DNA from: Dyadobacter bucti | Lineage (GTDB): Bacteria > Bacteroidota > Bacteroidia > Cytophagales > Spirosomataceae | Assembly: GCF_005869225.1 (NCBI RefSeq) | Contig: NZ_SWFP01000012.1 | Location: 1 to 64,000 of the forward strand | Length of the DNA: 64,000 bases | Direction of reading: 5' to 3' | Part shown: in pieces, positions 50,490 through 58,668 of the stretch | Layout of the letters: each line of letters starts with the position of its first letter | How positions within the stretch are numbered: position 1 is the stretch's first letter | The notes under the pieces: generated by a model | Database searches by the model: none | The model's input: the letters and a program-made list of their open reading frames with translations, nothing else | Told to the model about the DNA's origin: nothing | Program-made: the position numbers and the translations under genes

Positions 50490-53171
50490 TTGTCAAAAGA
50501 AAAACGGTCTACCCATAAAACCCCTGAACCGTTTGGCGGTAAGCCGGATAAAAATGTGCTTCGGTTTGTGATCCAAAAACACGCAGCATCACATCTGCAC
50601 TACGACTTCCGGCTGGAAATGGAAGGTGTTCTTAAAAGCTGGGCTGTCCCCAAGGGGCCGTCGATGGATCCGGAAGTAAAACGTTTGGCCATGATGGTGG
50701 AAGACCACCCGTACGACTACCGGACTTTCGAAGGTATCATACCCCAAGGGGAGTATGGGGGCGGCACCGTGATGGTTTGGGACGAAGGCATCTACATGCC
50801 GGCAGAAGATCCAGGTAAAGACAAGAAGGCCAATGAGAAAAGCCTTTTGCACCAGCTTTACAGCGGCAAGATCAAGTTTGTGATGAGTGGGCAGAAGCTT
50901 CAAGGCCAGTTTGCATTGGTAAAAGCGCATGGGAGAGGGGAGAACGCCTGGCTACTGATGAAACTGGAAGACGAGTATGCGACAAAAGAAGACATTACAC
51001 TGGAAGACAAATCTGTGATTTCAGGGCAGGATTTGGAGCAGATCGCCCAGACCGGCGAGAATATTTATGGGCAGCAGCCAAAAGAGAAAAGTAAACCTGC
51101 TTCAAAAAAGGTAGTTAAGAGAGCCCTTGAGAACCAAGTGGATCCGGATGATACCGATGTTCCTAAGGTCGAGCTGGATGTAAACGCTATTTTAAAGAAA
51201 GCCCCAAAAGGTAAGTTTGATACTAGTATCACGCCTATGCTGGCCACATTGGTGGACGCACCTTTCGATGATGCCGGTTGGCAATACGAGGTGAAGTGGG
51301 ATGGCTACCGGGCACTTGCATTTATGAACAAGGGTGAGGCTGAGCTGAAATCACGCAATAACAAATCCTTTAACGATAAGTTTTACCCGGTCCTGGCGGC
51401 GATCAAAGCGTGGAACCTGAATGCGATCATAGATGGGGAGGTTGTGGTGGTCAATGATAAAGGGATTTCCAATTTCAACTCATTGCAAAACTGGCGAAGC
51501 GAAGCCGATGGAGAGCTGCTGTTTTATGTCTTTGATATCCTTTGGCTGGATGGTAAAAACCTGATGGGGCTTACGCAGAAGGAGCGGAGCGCGGTCCTTC
51601 TGACCCTGGTCCCGGAAAATGGCATCATCCGCAGCGGTTTCAGTGTAGAAGCAAGGGGTACCGAGTTTTTCGAAGTAGCAAAGGATATGGGGCTTGAAGG
51701 AATTATCGCCAAAAGATCCAGTAGCACTTATCTGACTGGTGACCGCTCGAAAGATTGGCTGAAAATCAAGGTGCAGAAACGCCAGGAAGTGATCATTGCC
51801 GGGTACACTAAAAATGATGATTCTCCGAAACTTTTCAGCGCGCTGCTTTTAGGTGCATACAAAGATGGCCGCCTGCAATATGTCGGAAAAGTAGGAACAG
51901 GGTTCAATGACAAGCAGCAGAAAGAAATGATCAGCCAATTCAAACCGCTGATTATTGACAAAGCGCCATTTGAAGAAACCCCGGACTATAATAAACCGTC
52001 ACGCTTCCGGCGCAACCCGCCACATGCGACAGCGACCTGGCTGAAACCGGAGCTAGTCTGTGAAATTAATTTTACCGAGATTACCGACGAAGGCGTTTTT
52101 CGGCACCCGTCGTTTCTGGCTATGAGGGAAGACAAGAATGCGAAAGATGTAATTATTGAAACAGCATCTGAAACAGAAGAAGTTGTTGAAAAGCCCAAAG
52201 ACACAGATCTTAAAGATGTCGTCAAACCACCAGAAAAGCTGGAAGGGAAAACACTTCTTAACCCCAAGGAGAAAACACAGTGCAAAAAGCTCCAGGGTCA
52301 TGAGCTCAAATTCACCAACCTGGATAAGATCTATTGGCCAGATGAGAAAATCACCAAGCGGGATATGCTTAATTATTATTATCAGGTTGCACCCTTCATT
52401 CTGCCTTACCTGAAAGACAGGCCTGAATCGATGAACCGGCATCCGGGCGGAATTAAGGGGCCGAGCTTCTATCAGAAAGATGTAACCGGAAAAGTGCCCG
52501 AATGGATGAGCACTTACCGCTACCATAGCAATGATGAGCCCGAAGACAAGAACTATCTGGTAGCCAATGAGGAAGCAACATTGCTATATATGGCCAACCT
52601 GGGTGCTATTGAAATTAACCCCTGGAGCTCGACAACTGAAAACCCGGACAATCCGACCTGGTGCATCATCGATCTGGATCCAGCTGATAAGACAACCTTT
52701 GATCAGGTGATCCAGGCCGCGCAGGTAACAAAGAGTGTTTTAGATGAACTGGGCGTTCCCTCATACCCAAAGACGAGCGGTTCCACGGGCATCCATATCT
52801 ATATTCCGTTTGGCGGCAAGTATACCTATGAGCAGTCCAAGGAATTTGCAAGAATCGTTGTGACCCTCGTGCATGACCAGATCCCGGAATTCACTAGTCT
52901 GGAAAGGGCGATCAAATCCAGGAACGGGAAGATGTATCTGGACTTTCTTCAAAACCGTCCTGGTGCAACGCTTGCTGCACCTTACTCGGTCCGGCCTAAG
53001 CCAGGCGCGACGGTATCGATGCCACTCCATTGGGAAGAAGTGAAACCGGGCCTAAAAATGTCAGATTTTGCGATCTTCAATGCGATGGAGCGGCTGAAAA
53101 AGCAAGGGGATCTTTTCAAACCGGTATTGGGGGAAGGGATTGATTTGCACCAGATCGTGGGAGCGGACTAA
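50490..53171 (+). CDS. ligD: Multifunctional DNA ligase D (end-joining)
   Basis: This 893-residue protein has three domains in Pseudomonas-like order. A 3'-phosphoesterase comes first (about 20-165, HAASHLHYDFRLEMEGVLKS and EDHPYDYRTFEGIIPQGEYG). An ATP-dependent ligase follows (about 245-560, adenylated Lys269 in VKWDGYR, later EGIIAKRSSS), and after a lysine/glutamate-rich linker a polymerase/primase (about 615-893, LDKIYWPDEKITKRDMLNYY and WCIIDLDP). It repairs double-strand breaks together with Ku, but no ku gene is in this window. The start must be non-ATG (TTG at 50490), since an in-frame TGA lies 3 nt upstream. An ATG at 50483 is out of frame by one base. It overlaps nothing and precedes xth by one nucleotide. 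Confidence 0.93.
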   Translation: MSKEKRSTHKTPEPFGGKPDKNVLRFVIQKHAASHLHYDFRLEMEGVLKSWAVPKGPSMDPEVKRLAMMVEDHPYDYRTFEGIIPQGEYGGGTVMVWDEGIYMPAEDPGKDKKANEKSLLHQLYSGKIKFVMSGQKLQGQFALVKAHGRGENAWLLMKLEDEYATKEDITLEDKSVISGQDLEQIAQTGENIYGQQPKEKSKPASKKVVKRALENQVDPDDTDVPKVELDVNAILKKAPKGKFDTSITPMLATLVDAPFDDAGWQYEVKWDGYRALAFMNKGEAELKSRNNKSFNDKFYPVLAAIKAWNLNAIIDGEVVVVNDKGISNFNSLQNWRSEADGELLFYVFDILWLDGKNLMGLTQKERSAVLLTLVPENGIIRSGFSVEARGTEFFEVAKDMGLEGIIAKRSSSTYLTGDRSKDWLKIKVQKRQEVIIAGYTKNDDSPKLFSALLLGAYKDGRLQYVGKVGTGFNDKQQKEMISQFKPLIIDKAPFEETPDYNKPSRFRRNPPHATATWLKPELVCEINFTEITDEGVFRHPSFLAMREDKNAKDVIIETASETEEVVEKPKDTDLKDVVKPPEKLEGKTLLNPKEKTQCKKLQGHELKFTNLDKIYWPDEKITKRDMLNYYYQVAPFILPYLKDRPESMNRHPGGIKGPSFYQKDVTGKVPEWMSTYRYHSNDEPEDKNYLVANEEATLLYMANLGAIEINPWSSTTENPDNPTWCIIDLDPADKTTFDQVIQAAQVTKSVLDELGVPSYPKTSGSTGIHIYIPFGGKYTYEQSKEFARIVVTLVHDQIPEFTSLERAIKSRNGKMYLDFLQNRPGATLAAPYSVRPKPGATVSMPLHWEEVKPGLKMSDFAIFNAMERLKKQGDLFKPVLGEGIDLHQIVGAD

Positions 53172-53172
53172 T

Positions 53173-53949
53173 ATGAAAATCGCGACCTATAACATCAACG
53201 GGATCAATGGCCGGTTAGCCGTGCTGCTCAGGTGGCTTGAAGAAGCGCGGCCTGACATTGTTTGTCTTCAGGAGCTGAAAGCCCCGCAAGACAAATTTCC
53301 TCAGAAGGCCCTTTTGGATGCGGGATACAATGCCATCTGGCACGGGCAGAAGATGTGGAACGGCGTTGCGATCCTGGCAAGAGGCAAAGAATTGATAGAG
53401 GTCCGAAACGCGCTTCCGGGTGATGACCTGGATGATCACAGCCGCTATATAGAGGCGATTGTGGATCAAATGCTGATCTGCTGTCTTTACCTCCCGAACG
53501 GAAACCCTGCACCCGGACCAAAATTCGATTATAAGCTCGCCTGGTTTAAAAGGTTAAAAAAACATGCTAAGTATTTGCTGTCAGAACAGGTACCAGTCGT
53601 GCTGGCCGGAGATTATAATGTGATCCCAACTGAGCTGGACGTTTACAATCCCGAACGCTGGATGGATAACGCGCTTTATTTTCCAGAGTCGCGCAAAGCA
53701 TACAAGGAGCTTGTGAAACAGGGGTGGATTGATGCGATCCGGCACCTGCATCCAAACGAGCGGATCTATACATTCTGGGATTATCTGCGGAACGCTTACG
53801 GCCGAAATGCTGGTTTAAGACTTGATCATTTTCTACTTAGCCCTCAGATCTCTGGTAGACTTACCGCTGGCGGTGTTGACGCGCATGTCAGGGGTTGGGA
53901 GAAATCCAGTGACCACGCACCAACCTGGATCGAAATCAAAGATTTATAA
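53173..53949 (+). CDS. xth: Exonuclease III-type AP endonuclease
   Basis: This 258-residue protein of the exonuclease III/EEP family has MKIATYNINGINGRL (Asn7-type position), CLQELKAP (metal-binding Glu34), LAGDYNVIPTELDVYNP, GLRLDHFLLS and the terminal SSDHAPTW catalytic Asp-His. It cleaves DNA 5' of abasic sites and removes 3' blocks. The ATG at 53173 is one nucleotide after the LigD stop, so the two repair proteins are coupled; a longer frame from 53140 lies inside ligD and is rejected. Confidence 0.92.
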   Translation: MKIATYNINGINGRLAVLLRWLEEARPDIVCLQELKAPQDKFPQKALLDAGYNAIWHGQKMWNGVAILARGKELIEVRNALPGDDLDDHSRYIEAIVDQMLICCLYLPNGNPAPGPKFDYKLAWFKRLKKHAKYLLSEQVPVVLAGDYNVIPTELDVYNPERWMDNALYFPESRKAYKELVKQGWIDAIRHLHPNERIYTFWDYLRNAYGRNAGLRLDHFLLSPQISGRLTAGGVDAHVRGWEKSSDHAPTWIEIKDL

Positions 53950-53977
53950 ATTAAGTGTTTATCAAAATTTGAAAATT

Positions 53978-54175
53978 ATGCCCTGGTACAACGGAAATTA
54001 CCCACCATCGTATAAAAACCAGCCAGTTAATTTAAGGGAAAAGGCGGTCGAAATTGCAAATGCTTTGCTGGAAGACGGGGCTGATGAAGGAGTGGCCATA
54101 GCTACTGGCCTGAAGCAAGCAAGATTATTTTTCAAGGATAAGGAAAAGAGAGACTCTGATAAAGAATCCTTATAG
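53978..54175 (+). CDS. Conserved small protein, YdaT-like
   Basis: This 65-residue protein starts MPWYNGNYPPSYKNQPVNLR, followed by REKAVEIANALLEDGADEGV and AIATGLKQAR. This pattern is a common small-protein family of unknown function, often near plasmid or stress genes. It lies 28 nt after xth on the same strand and could be the third gene of the LigD operon. A longer frame from 53822 overlaps xth and is not real. Confidence 0.75.
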   Translation: MPWYNGNYPPSYKNQPVNLREKAVEIANALLEDGADEGVAIATGLKQARLFFKDKEKRDSDKESL

Positions 54176-54298
54176 TGGCCTTATCTTTGGAGAAGAAATC
54201 ATTAAAATGGTCAAATGGTTAAATTTCGACCATCAAGCAGGTTGTTTTCTGTAATTCAGCCATAATATATATGCAGATGATTTTTGATGTAAATAATT

Positions 54299-54589
54299 AT
54301 GAATAATCAAGATCAGTATTTTAGGAAATTGCAACGGGATGGCATTTACCATTATGCCCATTTAATGGCTAATGCAACTCCGCCGGTTTGCGAAGTCATA
54401 AATTCCCTAAACGCGGATCCAGTTATAGAACATCGTGAATACGATCTTTCGAAACCTGGCGACAGGATTGATTTAAAGGCATTTAGTGAAGATTGGGGTC
54501 AAATTTCGGTAGTGGAGTATAAAAAGGCATTTGGAGAAGCTACCTCGGGTGATTTTAAGGTATATATTGACGGCAAGTCGCAAGTCTAA
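54299..54589 (+). CDS. Hypothetical protein, 96 residues
   Basis: This 96-residue soluble protein has HYAHLMANATPPVCEVINSL near the N-terminus and ISVVEYKKAFGEATSGDFKV at the end. No domain is recognised. It stands 123 nt downstream of the YdaT-like gene and converges with the minus-strand DUF3800 unit. Confidence 0.5.
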   Translation: MNNQDQYFRKLQRDGIYHYAHLMANATPPVCEVINSLNADPVIEHREYDLSKPGDRIDLKAFSEDWGQISVVEYKKAFGEATSGDFKVYIDGKSQV

Positions 54590-54689
54590 AGTGTTGGTGA
54601 TATGCTCAACGAATACCAGGAATAAAGTCAGAAGTGGCAGAATATCTCCCCGGATGTAGGTAGTTCAGGTTGCTGTTGATTTTTGCAAA

Positions 54690-55007
54690 TTACTTAACAA
54701 AAAGCACTTGTTCCCCACAAAAATTTGCTGTTTTGTAACTACATATTTTGATGATTTTATCAAATCGAAGACGGATATTAAGCCTTTCTTCCAATTTTCG
54801 TCCAGTCAGTAAAATGGAAATTTTAAGACCGTCTTCGGTAATCTCGATCATTTCAACAGTATCCTGAGATAAGTAGATCGGGGCGTAATGAATCATTTGA
54901 CCGTAATAAAGGAAATTATATTCCCCATAGATCATACAATGAACATCCCCTGTTGAAAGCTGGTCAATAAGCCCATAAATGATCGTTTGAAGATTTAAGT
55001 CAACCAT
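54690..55007 (-). CDS. Hypothetical protein, third gene of the DUF3800 unit
   Basis: This 105-residue soluble protein has alternating beta-prone segments (VHCMIYGEYNFLYYGQMIHY, DGLKISILLTGRKLEERLNI). No family is recognised. It starts 14 nt after the DUF3800 stop and is therefore probably co-transcribed with it. Confidence 0.55.
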   Translation of the reverse strand: MVDLNLQTIIYGLIDQLSTGDVHCMIYGEYNFLYYGQMIHYAPIYLSQDTVEMIEITEDGLKISILLTGRKLEERLNIRLRFDKIIKICSYKTANFCGEQVLFVK

Positions 55008-55020
55008 TATTTATTGTTTT

Positions 55021-56205
55021 CTAATCAACCACCTTCCGGATCAAGGCGTATTCATCAGCCGCTAAAATATCCAACTTTCCGTCTGTGGCAATTACGATCT
55101 GGTCTCGAAATTTTTTAACCCGCGAAAGCATGGGCTCGATGATCGTGTTGCTATGACTGACAAAATCATAAAGGTCCTGATGGCTTGCTGGAAGCTTATA
55201 ACCACGTGAACTGCTGGCAACGAGCACGCCGGCATCGCGCAAAGGCGCTATCACTTTTGTCTGAAAGTAATCCAAGGAAACATTTTTTCCCCTTCTCGCC
55301 CCCACATGTTCCATCAGCTCGAAACTGGTAATATACCTGGTGGGGTTGATGTGCCGGAAATGGAATAGCAGATAACCCAGACAACTTACCTGGTCGATGC
55401 TTTGCAGTGCACGGTCAGAAGACTTCCGCTGCAGAAAACTGTTGGCAAGTTTTACGCTCAGTTCCGCGAGCAGCGGATCATAGGCGGGGCCGGGCACTGG
55501 CGGGTTAGCCAGGTTGTGCTCAAAAGCGTCTGGCCAGAACTTAATTGTTAACAGTTTTCTTTTAAGAACTTCTATGAACGCTGTGCGCTGATCGGTGATG
55601 ACCGTTTCATCATAACACCTGGCAAGGCTACCCGCGATAAACCCTGCCGTTTGTACCAGTAAGCTATCTTGCAGCTGGGTAAAACCAAAGGCTGATTCAT
55701 TAAAAAGATTCGGGATGTGGCTCTGCTGAACGTAACCAATGAACCCTTTTAAAAAGCCTTCATCAGCGGGCTGACTGGCGATCATTTCCAGATCCGGATA
55801 GATATTGAAAAGTTCGCGGTCGACAAGCCCATGCATGAATTTAAAAAGCGAACCTTTAAACCTGAGACCCTGGCCGCTTAACTGGCGCTTATCCAGGATC
55901 AGCGCAAATATTCTGAAATCAATTTCGTCAAGATCTTCCAATATCTCTTTCCGCTTGTTGTGATCGTTTCCGACCACCTCGGAATCTATGCGGCCACCAT
56001 TGAAATGGCGTTGGCTGACTGCTTCCAGAATTGTTTGTAACTCTGGTGCACCCGGGTTTGCCGGGATAATTGCCGATACAATAAAATGGGTAGTAGCAGG
56101 TAATCCAGAAGGTGTCTTTTTAGAAAAATCCAGTGTGTTGTTTCCCCACTCGCTCAGATATGCGGTCTGTTGTTGCATGATACGCTGTTGCAGTGACCTG
56201 GTCAC
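55021..56205 (-). CDS. DUF3800 protein
   Basis: This 394-residue protein has a DUF3800-like N-terminal half. The usual DESGN start reads LSEWGNNTLDF, followed by THFIVSAIIPANPGAPELQT, GRIDSEVVGNDHNKRKEIL and FRIFALILDKRQL. DUF3800 proteins have an RNase-H-like fold and occur in mobile and defence-type contexts; their biochemistry is poorly known. The altered first acidic motif (SEWG in place of DESG) makes nuclease activity uncertain. The C-terminal half (about 230-394) is helical with a possible winged-helix segment (FELMEHVGARRGKNVSLDYF). It is the middle gene of a three-gene unit, 38 nt after an AbrB-like gene. Confidence 0.65.
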   Translation of the reverse strand: MTRSLQQRIMQQQTAYLSEWGNNTLDFSKKTPSGLPATTHFIVSAIIPANPGAPELQTILEAVSQRHFNGGRIDSEVVGNDHNKRKEILEDLDEIDFRIFALILDKRQLSGQGLRFKGSLFKFMHGLVDRELFNIYPDLEMIASQPADEGFLKGFIGYVQQSHIPNLFNESAFGFTQLQDSLLVQTAGFIAGSLARCYDETVITDQRTAFIEVLKRKLLTIKFWPDAFEHNLANPPVPGPAYDPLLAELSVKLANSFLQRKSSDRALQSIDQVSCLGYLLFHFRHINPTRYITSFELMEHVGARRGKNVSLDYFQTKVIAPLRDAGVLVASSSRGYKLPASHQDLYDFVSHSNTIIEPMLSRVKKFRDQIVIATDGKLDILAADEYALIRKVVD

Positions 56206-56243
56206 TTTCTTAAATTCGCTTACCGTCTAATAGTTCTTCCGGA

Positions 56244-56720
56244 TCAATTATCAGTTTCTAACTCTGTTCTTGGCTTGCGGCCCCGTGGCTTACCAGTATA
56301 TGGTGCTTTTGCAACGATCGTCTCAGGTGATATCGCCAAAGCGTAAGCGGCTTTACCTTCATGGTCGAAGATCGAGGCAGTAAACGTATATTTAACAGCG
56401 TTGTAATCAATGCCTCCTTTGGAAAGTATGAGCTCTAAAGGAAGGGAATACCCGCGCCCGGTCCGGACGATGGAAAAAGCATTTTCCTGATCTGTGGGGA
56501 TCAAATAAAGATTTTTGATCTTACGTTTCCCCTGATCAGTCCCAACCTGAAATTTTGTACTATCGGGCTCAATCCCGAGTTCTTCAATCGAAGCTGCTGG
56601 GAATATGATTTTGCCTGCGTTGGAAATGTAGCCAGTCGGCAGCGCCTTTGCTTTGACTTTCTCTTTTGTTTTTGGCTGGTTTTCTTCTGGTAAGAAAAAC
56701 CGGATGTCTTTTGATGCCAT
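56244..56720 (-). CDS. AbrB-like putative DNA-binding partner of the DUF3800 protein
   Basis: This 158-residue protein from the ATG at 56720 has a lysine-rich start (QPKTKEKVKAKALP). A segment GYISNAGKIIFPAASIEELG (about 30-49) resembles the swapped-hairpin AbrB/MazE DNA-binding fold, and the tail is basic (GKPRGRKPRTE). It is the first gene of the DUF3800 unit. A perfect 11-bp dyad lies 139 bp upstream (56859-56883) and may be its operator. AbrB-like proteins often act as autoregulating antitoxins, so a regulator or antitoxin role is inferred. The longer frame to 56822 lacks support. Confidence 0.5.
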   Translation of the reverse strand: MASKDIRFFLPEENQPKTKEKVKAKALPTGYISNAGKIIFPAASIEELGIEPDSTKFQVGTDQGKRKIKNLYLIPTDQENAFSIVRTGRGYSLPLELILSKGGIDYNAVKYTFTASIFDHEGKAAYALAISPETIVAKAPYTGKPRGRKPRTELETDN

Positions 56721-56858
56721 CTTGATTTGTATTTGTGAAATTTGACTTGCAATATATACCAATGTAAAATGTTTTCTTGCATATGCGTGAATGACACCAT
56801 TTACTGAGGTGCCAACCTGCAACCAGTCTTACCTACGCATAAGCTGAATTTTTATTGG

Positions 56859-56883
56859 AATAAGTGACACGATGTCACTTATT
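56859..56883. promoter_or_regulatory. Perfect dyad, candidate operator
   Basis: The arms AATAAGTGACA and TGTCACTTATT are perfectly complementary and separated by CGA. There is no T-run, so a protein-binding site is more likely than a terminator. It lies upstream of the AbrB-like gene. Confidence 0.55.
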
Positions 56884-56885
56884 CG

Positions 56886-56908
56886 GTTGCCGTAAATCAT
56901 ACATGTAA
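56886..56908 (+). repeat. Degenerate rep iteron
   Basis: It matches 18 of 23 positions of the iteron consensus, keeping GTTG at the start and ACATGTAA at the end. It directly follows the 25-bp dyad. Confidence 0.5.
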
Positions 56909-57083
56909 ATGGGAGTTAGAACTATAAGCTTTTTGAGTGTCACCTTCACTATCTCTGTCTGATCACACTGATCAACTAAGTAAGACTTCACCTGGTGGGA
57001 AGGTCTCGAACGAAATCCGTAGTGATTTGTTCGTAGCGGCTAACTTACAACTCAGGTAACGTAACGTATATACGTCTACTTGT

Positions 57084-57092
57084 TTATCCACA
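57084..57092 (+). promoter_or_regulatory. DnaA box upstream of the rep operon
   Basis: TTATCCACA is a perfect match to the DnaA box. Its position between the dyad and the palindrome is consistent with replication control but could be chance. Confidence 0.4.
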
Positions 57093-57112
57093 GCACATTT
57101 ATAACCAAGTAC

Positions 57113-57126
57113 TACAATATATTGTA
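57113..57126. promoter_or_regulatory. 14-bp palindrome, copy 1
   Basis: TACAATATATTGTA is a perfect palindrome that recurs exactly at 60404-60417. It lies 205 bp upstream of the lipoprotein gene that heads the rep cluster. Confidence 0.5.
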
Positions 57127-57331
57127 ATATTTGATTATTTTCATATTTTTAGCAGTGTCCTGGTTGACAAGCCGGCGTTGATAAACCCTTAAAATTAATT
57201 TATCATAGATGTCTTAGAAGATCGTAATTCTATTGCTGGGTAGTAAGATGTTTAAGATTTATGAAGCCAGAATAGGCATTATCTTTATTTAAAAAATATA
57301 AATTTGCATTTATAACATCTATAACTATCTT

Positions 57332-57763
57332 ATGAGAAAATACTTTTTAATGTTGTCGGCTTCCATTTTATTTCTTTCATGTTCTGATGATTCTGAAACT
57401 GTTACGCCTGAACTTGGCTCTATATTTAAAGTTGAATACATTCAGTCTGGAAGTTATGAAGACTATAAAAAAGAGATTGGGTTTAGCCAGCCCTTGTTTT
57501 ATGAAGGTACAGCAGTTGAAACCGGTCCTATTTTAAGTGAAGCTGCGTTAATCAACAGAAAGTATGTGTTTGTGTCATCTAAAAAATTGGAACTGTTAAA
57601 AGTTACATTTAATACTGAACCCAAAGAAGACTCAGGTGAAATGGCAGAGTTTGTTATTAATGTTTATAAAGACGGTAAACGAATTGATAACAAATCTTTT
57701 AAAGTAGCAGGGAGCGGAGTAATGAATCATTCATGGGAGTACAAAGGAGGTTTGATGCTATAG
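57332..57763 (+). CDS. Hypothetical lipoprotein heading the rep cluster
   Basis: This 143-residue lipoprotein has a lipobox LFLSC with Cys17. The mature part is beta-rich (SKKLELLKVTFNTEPKEDSG, then EFVINVYKDGKRIDNKSFKV). No family is recognised. It lies 31 nt before a small membrane protein gene and may share its transcript; surface exclusion or entry control on a plasmid is possible but speculative. Confidence 0.6.
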   Translation: MRKYFLMLSASILFLSCSDDSETVTPELGSIFKVEYIQSGSYEDYKKEIGFSQPLFYEGTAVETGPILSEAALINRKYVFVSSKKLELLKVTFNTEPKEDSGEMAEFVINVYKDGKRIDNKSFKVAGSGVMNHSWEYKGGLML

Positions 57764-57794
57764 TAAAATTCATCATAATTAATTAGGTTTTGAT

Positions 57795-57932
57795 ATGAGA
57801 GACTGGAATGAAATAATACAAAATGCAATCTTAATAGCGATGGGATCTGCTGTTTTAGGTTTTATTGCTATGCTCATGAGAGATATTGTTCTTTCTTTTT
57901 TTAAGCGTTCTGCTAAAAAAGATCTAAAATGA
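57795..57932 (+). CDS. Small single-span membrane protein, 45 residues
   Basis: The 45-codon gene begins MRDWNEIIQNAIL, spans the membrane with AMGSAVLGFIAMLMRDIV and ends with a basic tail (FFKRSAKKDLK). Its TGA overlaps the ATG of the next gene in ATGA, so the two are translationally coupled, which supports it as real despite its size. It is probably an accessory of the regulator cluster. Confidence 0.55.
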   Translation: MRDWNEIIQNAILIAMGSAVLGFIAMLMRDIVLSFFKRSAKKDLK

Positions 57933-58336
57933 GTAACATAGACGAACTGGACTTAAATAAGCTTATTGCTAGTCTTCCTGAGGAAGAACAGAAAAAGATT
58001 AAAATTAAGCTTTTAAGGTCGCTTAGGGAATTCTACGCAAGTTTAGAAACTGAAAGTCCTACTGTCGAGAATAACGAATTACAAATTGAGGATATAGCTG
58101 CAAAAGCTCAAAAGGATCTTTCAGAGGTGCTTAAAGGTATTCGAGAGGATTTTGGTTGGACGGTATATGCGGCTTCTAAAAAGGCAAAAATTCGTCCTGA
58201 ACAGGTTAGCTCGATAGAAGGTGATCCGAAGGTAAATAATAATTATACGTCCAAATTTCTGTTCAGATACTTAGCTGCTTTGGGTGTTCAGCTGACGGTA
58301 GCAGATGTGTCTACAAAAAATGTCGATAGTATATAA
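57929..58336 (+). CDS. Helix-turn-helix regulator, 135 residues
   Basis: The protein has an acidic helical N-terminus (LPEEEQKKIKIKLLRSLREF) and a C-terminal XRE-like helix-turn-helix (LKGIREDFGWTVYAASKKAK, then IRPEQVSSIEGD and FRYLAALGVQLTVAD). It overlaps the small membrane gene by 4 nt. A likely repressor of the rep cluster; the paired 14-bp palindromes are candidate operators. Confidence 0.65.
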   Translation: MSNIDELDLNKLIASLPEEEQKKIKIKLLRSLREFYASLETESPTVENNELQIEDIAAKAQKDLSEVLKGIREDFGWTVYAASKKAKIRPEQVSSIEGDPKVNNNYTSKFLFRYLAALGVQLTVADVSTKNVDSI

Positions 58337-58395
58337 AAATATATATACATATATAGAAAAATGTATATCTTTAAAGGATTTTTAGAATTATACTC

Positions 58396-58668
58396 ATGAA
58401 GGATATCACAAAAGTTTCACATTTGATAAGTCACGGGAAGATCAATAATCTCAATGATCTTTACGAGCAGGTATCAAAAGCTGATATCGCGCGGGCTTTA
58501 AATCAAAATCCCACAAGCTTTACTAATTACAAGTCTAATAATCCTGAGTCTTTTAAACTTAGCGAGTTTATAGCCTTGTCTAAATTCTTAAATGTTAGCC
58601 TTGAATCTATTACCACGATTTTTGCAAACTCGATTGATACCTATTCACAACTATCTGATAAGCAATGA
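58396..58668 (+). CDS. XRE-like small regulator before rep
   Basis: This 90-residue protein has a helix-turn-helix-like core (VSKADIARALNQNPTSFTNY, then FKLSEFIALSKFLNVSLESI). Its stop overlaps the rep start by 4 nt (ATGA), so Rep translation is coupled to it; this arrangement suits a copy-control protein. The leader is A/T-rich and palindromic, and TATCTTTA at 58366-58373 nearly matches the -7 consensus. Confidence 0.65.
   Translation: MKDITKVSHLISHGKINNLNDLYEQVSKADIARALNQNPTSFTNYKSNNPESFKLSEFIALSKFLNVSLESITTIFANSIDTYSQLSDKQ

Larger units (their letters stand above)
56721..57331. other. Divergent control region left of the rep operon
   Basis: These 611 bp have no gene but several sites: a 25-bp dyad (56859-56883), a degenerate iteron (56886-56908), a perfect DnaA box (57084-57092) and a 14-bp palindrome (57113-57126) shared with the region right of rep. 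Promoters for the DUF3800 unit and for the lipoprotein/rep cluster should both be here. Confidence 0.5.

Noticed and set aside
53822-53977. Longer start for the YdaT-like protein
   Set aside because: It overlaps xth in another frame; the conserved MPW start is at 53978.
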